DNA of 64,000 bases from the NCBI RefSeq assembly GCF_901482695.1, contig NZ_LR590484.1, forward strand, positions 1,426,001-1,490,000, given 5' to 3'. The notes below the pieces were generated by a model that was not told where the DNA came from, ran no database searches, and was given only the letters and a program-made list of their open reading frames with translations. Within the stretch, counting starts at the first letter, position 1; every line of letters begins with the position of its first letter. The position numbers were made by a program, and so were the translations under genes. Source of the DNA: Sphingobacterium thalpophilum (GTDB lineage Bacteria; Bacteroidota; Bacteroidia; Sphingobacteriales; Sphingobacteriaceae). This document shows positions 39,078 to 47,233 of this stretch, piece by piece.

Positions 39078-42000
39078 ATGCTACATCATTACTATAGCAA
39101 GTACGCCAAAAAAGGCCTTCTGTTGAACAGCCTTTTTTTGATTGCCCTGTCCAGCTACGGGCAGGAATCCAGCTTGAAAGGTACGATCCGCGATAGCGCC
39201 GGCAAGGGTATTGCCGGTGTCACGATCCGGGTAAAGGGCAGTTCCGAATCCGTACAGTCCACTGCGCAGGGAAACTTTTCAATCCAGGCTCCCTCGGGAA
39301 GCACGCTGATCATCACCTCTGTGGGCTATCAGGAAAAACAGGTGCCCGTCGGACAGCAAAAGACAGTTGACATCACCCTCCTGCCGGCAGAGAATGTCCT
39401 CGAAGAACTGGTGGTAGTGGGCTACGGCAGTCAAAAACGGTCTGACATCACTGGGTCGGTAGCCTCAGTCCCCAAAGACCGGCTTTCCAAGATCCCGGTA
39501 AACAATGTCATGCAGGCCATTCAGGGAGCGGTGTCCAATGTGACCGTAACGCAGTCGTCGTCTATCCCCGGCGATAGCCCGTCAGCACAGGTGCGAGGAA
39601 GAAACTCGATCAATGCCAACTCCGAACCTTACATCGTGGTCGACGGTATTCCACTGACCCGCACCGACGGGTCCATTAACGATATCAACCCGAATGATAT
39701 TGAGTCCGTGGAGGTACTTAAAGACCCTTCTGCTGTGGCCATCTATGGTGTCAACGGTTCCAATGGCGTCATCCTGATTACGACCAAGCGCGGCACCACC
39801 GGTAAGCCCTCCATCCGCTATAGCGGTTATGGTGGCATAGAACAAGCGGCGCACGTACCCGAACCCGTATCCGGCGAAGAACTGCTCAAGCGTTATGCGG
39901 AGTATGCCCGTATCACCAACACCAGCCTGTTCAATGGCGGTCCTGTACGCAATGAATACGAATACGACAACTATAAAAATGGAATTACCACAGACTGGCT
40001 GGATGCCGTAATGCAGACCGGAGTTGTGCAAAATCACAATGTTAGCCTATCTGGAGGTAGTGAAAACGCTAAATATTTCGTGTCGGGAGACTACCTCAAT
40101 CAGAAAGGTGTGGTGCTGGGCTATAATTACAAAAGATATTCTTTCCGGACGAATACTGATTTTAAAGCCACGAAGTATTTATCGGTAGGGACCTCCTCCT
40201 TTATCGTGGCGCACAATAGAGACGGTGGCCGCGCAAATCTACTCCAGGCCGCGGCGATGAGTCCCTATGCGCGGATGTACAACGCGGACGGCACATTGAC
40301 GCAGTATCCTATGTATTCCGAGCAGCTCTGGGCCAACCCCCTCTTGCCCACCACACTGGATCCGCAACGCCGACAGTTCAATATTTCATTGAACGGTTAC
40401 GCAGAAGTCAATTTTGGAGAGCTCTTCAAGCCGTTGGCCGGATTAAAATATAAGCTGAATGCCGGTTACTCCTATGTCCCCGTGCGTGAAAACTACTACG
40501 AGGGCGAATCCGTGTACAACTTTTCGGGAATGGGCAGCATCACGAATAGCGAAACCCAGTCCTATACCGTGGAGAATATCCTGACCTATAGCAAAGACAT
40601 CGACAAACACCACTTTGATTTTACGGGGCTGTATGCTGCAAAAAGCAAGTACTGGCAGCGAGCCATTGCCACTGGAGAGATCTTTCCAAATGATGCGCTT
40701 GAATGGGGCAATTTGGGCACAGCCAACACACAGAAGGTGGGCTCCCAAGCCGACCTCTATCGCACCATCTCCCAGATGGGACGCTTAAATTATAGTTATG
40801 ACAGCCGTTATATGCTGACCCTCACGGTAAGGAGAGATGGCTCGTCGGTGTTTGGCAGCAACAACAAGTATGGGGCGTTCCCTTCAGCAGCCGCAGCCTG
40901 GAATATTCATAATGAATCGTTTATGCAGAACAGCAAGGACGTGATCAGCAATCTGAAATGGCGTATATCCTATGGTCTTTCGGGCAATGAAGCCATCAGC
41001 ATCTATCAGACCCAATTTCTGATGAACGCCTACCCCATGGCCATGAATGGACTGTCCAACACCGCACTCACGATCCGCACGCAGATGGGGAATGACAACC
41101 TGCAATGGGAAAAAACAAAAGGACTGAATACAGGGATAGACTTTGGACTGTTTAACAACCGAATTTCGGGTAGCGTTGATGTCTATAAATCGAGTACATA
41201 CGATATGCTGCTGCGGCAGTTCCTTCCTAAGCTCACCGGATTCACGGAAGTGTTTGCCAATATGGGCAAACTCGAAAACACCGGTATCGACCTGACACTC
41301 AACACAAAGAACATTGTGAAGGATCATTTTAACTGGTCATCTACCTTAGTCTTCTCCCGGAATAAAAATAAGATCAAGGAGGTTTATGGGAATGGGCAGG
41401 AAGATCTGGGCAACCGCTGGTTTATTGGCCAGCCTGTAGGAGTCATTTATGACTTCACTAAAGTCGGCATCTGGCAGGAAGACGAGATTGCATCAGGTGC
41501 CAATAAGGGCTGGGACGATGCCGCCCAGGCCGGAGACCTCAAGCTTGCCGATCTGGACGGCGATGGAAAGATCGGCGAAGGCGACCGTTCCGTGCTCGGC
41601 CAGACCGCGCCCAAATGGACTGCAGGTCTGACCAATACCTTCACGTACAAAGATTTTACGCTCAACATTTTCATCAATACCGTACAGGGTGCACTGCGCA
41701 ACAATCCACAGATCGGTGCGGCATCAGACGAAATGGGCCGACGGAGTACGCCGGCAGCACTGGGCTACTGGACCCCCGAGAATAAAAGCAACGAATGGCG
41801 CTCATTGGGCAACCACTCCAATGTCCATGGCTATGGTTTCCCTTCCAACGCGAGCTTTACCCGTCTGAAAGATGTGACGCTGAGCTATACCCTGCCGCAG
41901 CAGGTGGCCAGTAGGCTGGGCGTGGGTGGACTGACCGTATACGCTAGCGGCCGCAACCTCTACACCTGGACCAACTGGCTGGGCTGGGATCCTGAGGCAC

Positions 42001-42086
42001 GGGATATCACGCGTGGCTCTGCCAATGACAACCTCAACTACCCTATGGTGCGGACATATGTCCTGGGTGTTAACCTAAATTTTTAA
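39078..42086 (+). CDS. SusC/RagA-family transporter (locus pair 2)
   Basis: 1002 residues: signal peptide (about 1-29, LSSYGQ), carboxypeptidase-regulatory-like domain (about 33-105), SusC signature LEELVVVGYGSQKRSD (about 106-121), plug (about 125-230) and barrel ending YVLGVNLNF. It is clearly a different paralogue from the SusC of pair 1 (other plug and loop sequences), so the two arms probably import different fragments of one glycan. Fourth gene of the GH105-led arm; the SusD gene begins 18 bases after its stop. Confidence 0.92.
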   Translation: MLHHYYSKYAKKGLLLNSLFLIALSSYGQESSLKGTIRDSAGKGIAGVTIRVKGSSESVQSTAQGNFSIQAPSGSTLIITSVGYQEKQVPVGQQKTVDITLLPAENVLEELVVVGYGSQKRSDITGSVASVPKDRLSKIPVNNVMQAIQGAVSNVTVTQSSSIPGDSPSAQVRGRNSINANSEPYIVVDGIPLTRTDGSINDINPNDIESVEVLKDPSAVAIYGVNGSNGVILITTKRGTTGKPSIRYSGYGGIEQAAHVPEPVSGEELLKRYAEYARITNTSLFNGGPVRNEYEYDNYKNGITTDWLDAVMQTGVVQNHNVSLSGGSENAKYFVSGDYLNQKGVVLGYNYKRYSFRTNTDFKATKYLSVGTSSFIVAHNRDGGRANLLQAAAMSPYARMYNADGTLTQYPMYSEQLWANPLLPTTLDPQRRQFNISLNGYAEVNFGELFKPLAGLKYKLNAGYSYVPVRENYYEGESVYNFSGMGSITNSETQSYTVENILTYSKDIDKHHFDFTGLYAAKSKYWQRAIATGEIFPNDALEWGNLGTANTQKVGSQADLYRTISQMGRLNYSYDSRYMLTLTVRRDGSSVFGSNNKYGAFPSAAAAWNIHNESFMQNSKDVISNLKWRISYGLSGNEAISIYQTQFLMNAYPMAMNGLSNTALTIRTQMGNDNLQWEKTKGLNTGIDFGLFNNRISGSVDVYKSSTYDMLLRQFLPKLTGFTEVFANMGKLENTGIDLTLNTKNIVKDHFNWSSTLVFSRNKNKIKEVYGNGQEDLGNRWFIGQPVGVIYDFTKVGIWQEDEIASGANKGWDDAAQAGDLKLADLDGDGKIGEGDRSVLGQTAPKWTAGLTNTFTYKDFTLNIFINTVQGALRNNPQIGAASDEMGRRSTPAALGYWTPENKSNEWRSLGNHSNVHGYGFPSNASFTRLKDVTLSYTLPQQVASRLGVGGLTVYASGRNLYTWTNWLGWDPEARDITRGSANDNLNYPMVRTYVLGVNLNF

Positions 42087-42104
42087 CGATTAAAGAAAAA
42101 GACG

Positions 42105-43805
42105 ATGAAAAAATATACCGTAATCTATTCGCTGTTGGCGATGGCTATGCTGGGCGCCAGCTCCTGTGGCAAGGACTACCTGACCGAAAAGCCCTATTCC
42201 AACTATGACGCCAACGTGGTGGATCCAACCACTGTCGAAAACAGGCTGCTGGGTTTACATTATAACTTTGGACAGCTGTGGGGTATGAGCAGCCGGCAAG
42301 GATTTCTTTCCTGCTGGCAGATCGGCACGGACATCGCCAGCGCCGGCGCTACCGAAGGCGTGGAAAACGCCTTTTACCAATATGCCGATCTCAATTCAGA
42401 AAACGGTGGCGTCAATTATCTATGGGAGCGCTGCTATGTCTTTATTAACAACGCCAACCTGCTCATTGATGGGGTAGGTGACAGCAACCCACAGGCCAGT
42501 GCCGAAGCACGATTTTTCCGTGCCTACGCTTACAACATGCTGGTGACGCTCTGGGGAGATGTACCACTGTTGACCAGTTCGATAAAAGTACCGACCTTTA
42601 ACTATACCCGAACCGCTGCGACGGAGGTTGATAAATTGATTGAAACGGACCTTAGTTACGCGATCAAGGAACTTCCCGACCTGGGTAAGGCTGCGGCTCC
42701 AAGCCGCATCAATAAAGATATGGCCCGACAGCTGGCGGCAGAAGTTTATTTACGCATGGGCATGCGGGATGCGGCTTACTTTGCTCAGGCAGAGGCCATG
42801 ACGACAGCTATCATTGACGGTGGCAATTATAAGCTGGTGGATGCCCGCTACGGCAAGTACCTAACCGAAGGCGGCGATTTTTACCGCGATATGTTCCGTC
42901 AGGGCAATATGCGGCGTAGCCAGGGTAATACCGAAGCCATTTGGACATTTGAAGTCGAATACAACCGGTCGATCAATGGCGGTACGATAGACAACCCGCA
43001 GCACCGCCGCGTGTGGCAGCCGGCCTATCACAAATGGGATGGCATGGTGAACGCCGATTCGCTTGGCGGACGGGGCAACGGCCGGCTTCGACTGAGCAAT
43101 TTCATGAAGTACACCGTATGGAAAGGCCTCGGCGGCGACATCCGAAACAGCAACTACAATATAAGGCGCACCACAAATTACAACAGACCGGGCTTTAGCA
43201 GGATAATTGGTATTGATGCCGATGGCTACCGCGTGAATGAAGGGGCTGGTGTCAAAAACATCACGATCAAGACAGGCGACAAAGTGATACCGTTCCGCAC
43301 CGACAGCCTCGAAGTCTGGTATCCATTTCCAACGAAATGGGGCGGATACGATCCCATAGATGACTTTGGTTATGCACTTGTCAAAGACTGGCCTGTGATG
43401 CGCTTTGCTGAAACTTATCTTTTACGCGCTGAAGCGAGATTACGCAGAGGGAACATCGCCGGAGCTGCCGAAGATATCAACAAACTGCGCGACCGCTCCT
43501 TCAAATCCGCACGGGCCGAATCCGGAAATGCCAGTCTGGGCCGTGTTGCGGCAGGAGACCTCTCCATCGACTTCATTCTGGATGAACGCGCCCGTGAACT
43601 CATTGCCGAAGAAAACCGTCGCATGACGCTGGTGCGCATGAATAAACTGAAAGAACGTATCGCACGCAACGGTGATCAGGCTCCGGCCAATAAGATTATT
43701 ACAGGCTTTCAGGATCACAATGTCCTGCTTCCTATTCCATTAAATGAAATACTGCTAAACAATAAAGATGGTGATCCTCTGAAACAGAATCCCGGTTACA
43801 AATAA
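42105..43805 (+). CDS. SusD/RagB-family surface lipoprotein (locus pair 2)
   Basis: 566 residues. Lipoprotein signal ending LGASSC (Cys near 21), SusD helices with AEARFFRAYAYNMLVTLWGDVPLL (about 127-150), MARQLAAEVYLRMGMRDAAYF, and the C-terminal MRFAETYLLRAEARLRRGN and ERARELIAEENRRMTLVRMN motifs, ending in LLPIPLNEI. The lid of the SusC encoded immediately upstream. Last gene of the plus arm; a hairpin follows 41 bases later. Confidence 0.91.
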   Translation: MKKYTVIYSLLAMAMLGASSCGKDYLTEKPYSNYDANVVDPTTVENRLLGLHYNFGQLWGMSSRQGFLSCWQIGTDIASAGATEGVENAFYQYADLNSENGGVNYLWERCYVFINNANLLIDGVGDSNPQASAEARFFRAYAYNMLVTLWGDVPLLTSSIKVPTFNYTRTAATEVDKLIETDLSYAIKELPDLGKAAAPSRINKDMARQLAAEVYLRMGMRDAAYFAQAEAMTTAIIDGGNYKLVDARYGKYLTEGGDFYRDMFRQGNMRRSQGNTEAIWTFEVEYNRSINGGTIDNPQHRRVWQPAYHKWDGMVNADSLGGRGNGRLRLSNFMKYTVWKGLGGDIRNSNYNIRRTTNYNRPGFSRIIGIDADGYRVNEGAGVKNITIKTGDKVIPFRTDSLEVWYPFPTKWGGYDPIDDFGYALVKDWPVMRFAETYLLRAEARLRRGNIAGAAEDINKLRDRSFKSARAESGNASLGRVAAGDLSIDFILDERARELIAEENRRMTLVRMNKLKERIARNGDQAPANKIITGFQDHNVLLPIPLNEILLNNKDGDPLKQNPGYK

Positions 43806-43846
43806 AATAGCATAGTACCGAAACAGACGGGCCATGCCCAAAAGAA

Positions 43847-43872
43847 AGAGCCATCCGTTGTCGGATGGCTCT
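43847..43872. terminator. Bidirectional terminator between converging genes
   Basis: AGAGCCATCC (43847-43856) pairs with GGATGGCTCT (43863-43872) around a 6-base loop. The T-rich side (TTTCTTTT) is on the minus strand, where it serves the small lipoprotein gene; it may also stop the plus-strand locus. Confidence 0.7.
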
Positions 43873-43894
43873 AAAATAAAGAGATATAATCCCG

Positions 43895-44287
43895 TTAACG
43901 TTCACAGTCTGCAGTCCATGCTTTGCCATCCTTTGTATAGGCGATGGTCAATTTTCCCGCATCGATACGGATCACTCCAGTACCCGCAGTACCAATATTG
44001 ACCAGGACATTACCTTTCTGTTCAAAATCAACCCCATTTAAATTGGGAATTCCATTTCCGAACGCAAAATTATACGTATCCCCCAGCTTTGTGACGGTAA
44101 CCGTCCCGCGAGCTGAGGCCACGTCATTGTCATTGTTATCCAGGTCATCAAATCCGATCGTACCTTCATATTTTCCAATAAAGAGATCATTGTCCGAAGG
44201 GTCGTCATCTTTGCTACAAGAGGCAAATCCGATCACTACGGTTAAGATTAGGGTACTTAAGCCCAAAAACTGAATCCATTTTCTCAT
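43895..44287 (-). CDS. Small lipoprotein of unknown function
   Basis: 130 residues. A hydrophobic helix ends in a lipobox (GFASC, Cys near 24), followed by an acidic linker (SKDDDPSDND) and about 95 residues of alternating beta strands (YEGTIGFDD, GTVTVTKLGDTYNFAFGNG, KLTIAYTKDGKAW), suggestive of a lipocalin-like sheet. I do not recognise the family. It ends in a Cys-Glu-Arg tail. It lies 129 bases downstream of the phytase gene on the same strand, but a shared transcript is uncertain. Confidence 0.65.
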   Translation of the reverse strand: MRKWIQFLGLSTLILTVVIGFASCSKDDDPSDNDLFIGKYEGTIGFDDLDNNDNDVASARGTVTVTKLGDTYNFAFGNGIPNLNGVDFEQKGNVLVNIGTAGTGVIRIDAGKLTIAYTKDGKAWTADCER

Positions 44288-44416
44288 AAGTTGATGTGTT
44301 AATGTGAATACTATTGTTTATGAGTAGAATTCAAAGTCTGTGCCATCCCTACGCCCTTTATCAGATGACCCGTATCAAACTTGCGCGAACGGGTATAAAT
44401 ACGATCCGTTACCGTT

Positions 44417-45487
44417 TTATTGCTGACTTGCAGCTCTTATCTTTTCCTCAACGGACCTCCAATCGTAAACGTGGAATGTACGGTCTGTGCTCATCGCCAC
44501 AAAGATACCTTTTGGGAACTGCGGTCCCAAACTGACTTGGGTAGCATCTGCCCCGTCTGTTTCCATCGCGCTCACCGGAATCTCCGCAAGCAGCTCGTAA
44601 CGGTGCGGATTACCTGCGCTTCCTTCACGTGGGTATACCATAAAACGCTGCGAGCCTTGATTGGAAACCAGTATGTAGCCAGTTTTGTCGCCGGTTTTAT
44701 AGATGGCAATCCCTTCGTGATCCACCGAGAAGCCCGTCTGGGCAAATAAAGCCAGTTCACTGTTATCTTTCGCATCCGGATCTGCCAGGTATTTGCGCAC
44801 ACCAGTCTGCTCATCCGAGTAGTATACATATCCCAGCTCATTGTCCACTGCAATAGCTTCAATTTCTTTTTTGCCGCTATACCGGCCAAATTTGCGTACC
44901 ACTGTTCCTGTGACCGCTCCATTGCTGGGTTTCAGCTCGTATTGCCATAAATAATTATCCTGTGGTCCCGTTTTACGTCCTACAATTGCAAAAATACGCT
45001 GATCTGAAGGGCGCGTATACAATGCGATACCCATGGGGTCTCTGTCCTGTTCACCCACAAACACCTCTATTCCGCCATTATCAATCGGCTGCAGGTCGGG
45101 CAGCGAGAAAACACGGATCTTATTCGCATTTCGCTCTGTCGTGACGGCGATATCAACCTTTTTGCCGTTCAGCTCAAAGCCGTAGGCAATGTCCACATTG
45201 TTGGGGCGCTGGATGCCACCAACACGCTTCACGATCTTGCCGGTTAAGTCAAAGGCATACAAGGCGCCATCCTTATCTTTATCGGTACCGATAATCAGGC
45301 TCTTGCCCGCATCAGCTGGATTGATCCATATCGCCGGATCATCAGAATCGTGCCTGACGTGCTCTGTAATTACTGTAGCCTGTAAAGTGTCTGTGCGGGC
45401 TACGTTCTGATCCGCATATACATCTAGGCTAGTCGCACAAAGGCCTGTCGCACACGATGCGAAAAATAATGTTTTTAGCTTATTCAT
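44417..45487 (-). CDS. Beta-propeller phytase (3-phytase)
   Basis: 356 residues from the ATG at 45487, which is followed by a good signal peptide (MNKLKTLFFASCATGLCA, cleavage near VYADQ). A longer reading from 45598 would place 37 unlikely residues before it. The mature protein is a calcium-dependent six-bladed phytase: HDSDDPAIWINP, GTDKDKDGALYAFDL, QRPNNVDIAYGF, VTTERNANKIRVF, QDRDPMGIALY, KKEIEAIAVD and DHEGIAIY carry the acidic calcium/phosphate ligands. It releases phosphate from phytate outside or in the periplasm. Downstream of the TonB receptor and TPR regulator genes, with its own -7 box in the 117-base gap. Confidence 0.9.
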   Translation of the reverse strand: MNKLKTLFFASCATGLCATSLDVYADQNVARTDTLQATVITEHVRHDSDDPAIWINPADAGKSLIIGTDKDKDGALYAFDLTGKIVKRVGGIQRPNNVDIAYGFELNGKKVDIAVTTERNANKIRVFSLPDLQPIDNGGIEVFVGEQDRDPMGIALYTRPSDQRIFAIVGRKTGPQDNYLWQYELKPSNGAVTGTVVRKFGRYSGKKEIEAIAVDNELGYVYYSDEQTGVRKYLADPDAKDNSELALFAQTGFSVDHEGIAIYKTGDKTGYILVSNQGSQRFMVYPREGSAGNPHRYELLAEIPVSAMETDGADATQVSLGPQFPKGIFVAMSTDRTFHVYDWRSVEEKIRAASQQ

Positions 45488-45538
45488 ATCATTTGCTTTA
45501 GTAAGGGCCAAATTGTGATTTTCTGTCGGATTACACCC

Positions 45539-45546
45539 CAAATCTA
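45539..45546 (-). promoter_or_regulatory. Candidate -7 box of the phytase gene
   Basis: TAGATTTG on the minus strand matches TAnnTTTG completely, 51 bases before the ATG. There is no TTTG at 19-21 bases upstream. It suggests that the phytase gene can be transcribed separately from the receptor and regulator genes. Confidence 0.4.
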
Positions 45547-45604
45547 GCGTTACAAATAGTGTACAGCGCCTTATTTGAGCGCAACAAAAAAGCAACATGC
45601 ACCC

Positions 45605-47215
45605 TTAAATGGATTGTATAAAGGCAGTTAGACTACTCCCTTGTTCTAATTTCAATTTTTTTCGGAGGCGGTATCGTGCTACACGGAGGCTATCGCTCGA
45701 TACGCCCAGCAGCGCAGCGATGTCTTTGCTGTTCATATTGAGTTTGATCAGTGAGATGAATTTGATCTCCGTAGCCGATAGCCCCGGATTGATCTCCTGC
45801 AGTTTGTCAAAAAACTCCTGGTTGATTTCTTCGAAAATCCGTCTGAAGTCTTCCCAGTAGTTATCCTGATGAAAGTTCAGATTGATTTTATTTAGCAGGG
45901 CACGCAGCTCCTTCTTGTAGCTGCGGCCATCGCTTTTGATCATCTCTTTCAATGTTGCACTGATGTCTTCCAGTAATTGATTTTTTTGAATGGACTGCAG
46001 GGTATGTACTGTGATTTCACGCGCTTTATTGTGCAGACTTTCCTTCAGCTGCTCTTCCTGCATCTTCTTATTGTTCAGGTCAATTTCAAGCAGCTCCTGC
46101 TGTGTCTTCAGCAGCGCCTCCTCCCGACGGCTGATCTCAATTTCGCGCCGCATCCGGTACCGTTGGTTACGGATGACAATAGCAGCCACCAGGATAAAAA
46201 ACACGACCACAATACCCGAGACAATATAGATCGCCCTGGAGATCTTTTTCTGTTGCTCCATTTCGGCAAGCTGCATTTCTTTTCGGTCGAGGCCATAGAT
46301 CACTTTCAATAAGGCTTCCTGTTTTTTGCTTTCCTCGGAATAAGACTTTAAGAAATATTCCCGGCTTAGTTCGAGGTAATAGAAGGTACTGTCGCTTTTT
46401 TTTAGAAAGTAATACGTCTTACCCAGGTCTCTATATGCGCTGCTCAGCCTGCTGTACGCATTGGTGCTTCTGGCCAGTGCCTCGGCTTTTCGCGTGTAAT
46501 GCAGCGCCTGTGTATAATCGCCTTTTTTGCGGTATACATCCCCCATGTTGTTATAGACATCAATACGTATTTCGGTATTGCTACCCTGTTCAAACCAGTC
46601 CAGCGCCCTCGAAAAATGGAAATGAGCCTGGTCAAACTGCAGCTTATCTTCATAGATGCTGCCCAGGTTGTCGTGGACCAGCGCTATCCCTTCGCTATCG
46701 CCGATGCGTTCAAAGAGGGACATGGCTTTTTCCTGATAAAAAAAAGCGCTGTCATAGTTTGCAATTTTCTCGTAAAGATGGCCGATGCTGGCATAGGTAC
46801 GCGCTATAGCCTTTTGATCGCCGAGCCGCTGAAAAGTGTGCAGCGCTTTAAAATAAGCTGTGCGGGCGTCATTTTGCTGTTTGGTAATCAGAAAAAGTAG
46901 AGCCAGATCATTGAGGTTGTCTGCCATCTGCTGTTCATTTCTGTCGGAACGGAAGATCTCATCCGCTTTCATATGATAATCGAGGGACTGCGTGAACAGC
47001 CCCATCTGATAACAGATCTGGCCCATACGCTGTAGCGCTCGTGCCTCCTTGAGCAAGTCACCATCGGTCCGGGCCTGCTGTAAAATTTCATTCTGTGCAA
47101 CAAAAGCCGCATCGGAAGGATGCGTTTGCGATGCAGTAGCAGCGGTATTTTGTGGCCGGACGAGGCCCAGCACACAAAATATAATAATCAAGGTTCCTAT
47201 ACACTTTTTTATCAT
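45605..47215 (-). CDS. TPR-containing membrane regulator with LuxR-like HTH
   Basis: 536 residues: signal/hydrophobic start (1-20), about six tetratricopeptide repeats (about 35-290; GQICYQMGLFTQSLDYHMKA, GHLYEKIANYDSAFFYQEKA), a transmembrane helix (about 329-349), a coiled coil (about 350-420) and a C-terminal LuxR-type HTH (about 475-515, GLSATEIKFISLIKLNMNSK then DSLRVARYRLRKKL). Periplasmic TPRs joined to a cytosolic DNA-binding domain make it a one-component membrane regulator. It lies 18 bases after the receptor stop, so it is co-transcribed and likely controls phosphate or phytate genes (inference). Confidence 0.85.
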   Translation of the reverse strand: MIKKCIGTLIIIFCVLGLVRPQNTAATASQTHPSDAAFVAQNEILQQARTDGDLLKEARALQRMGQICYQMGLFTQSLDYHMKADEIFRSDRNEQQMADNLNDLALLFLITKQQNDARTAYFKALHTFQRLGDQKAIARTYASIGHLYEKIANYDSAFFYQEKAMSLFERIGDSEGIALVHDNLGSIYEDKLQFDQAHFHFSRALDWFEQGSNTEIRIDVYNNMGDVYRKKGDYTQALHYTRKAEALARSTNAYSRLSSAYRDLGKTYYFLKKSDSTFYYLELSREYFLKSYSEESKKQEALLKVIYGLDRKEMQLAEMEQQKKISRAIYIVSGIVVVFFILVAAIVIRNQRYRMRREIEISRREEALLKTQQELLEIDLNNKKMQEEQLKESLHNKAREITVHTLQSIQKNQLLEDISATLKEMIKSDGRSYKKELRALLNKINLNFHQDNYWEDFRRIFEEINQEFFDKLQEINPGLSATEIKFISLIKLNMNSKDIAALLGVSSDSLRVARYRLRKKLKLEQGSSLTAFIQSI

Positions 47216-47233
47216 GCTGCTAGTATACGAATT

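Noticed and set aside
45488..45598. An N-terminal extension of the phytase to 45598
   Set aside because: The extra 37 residues precede a proper signal peptide that begins at 45487, and the -7 box at 45539 lies within the extension.
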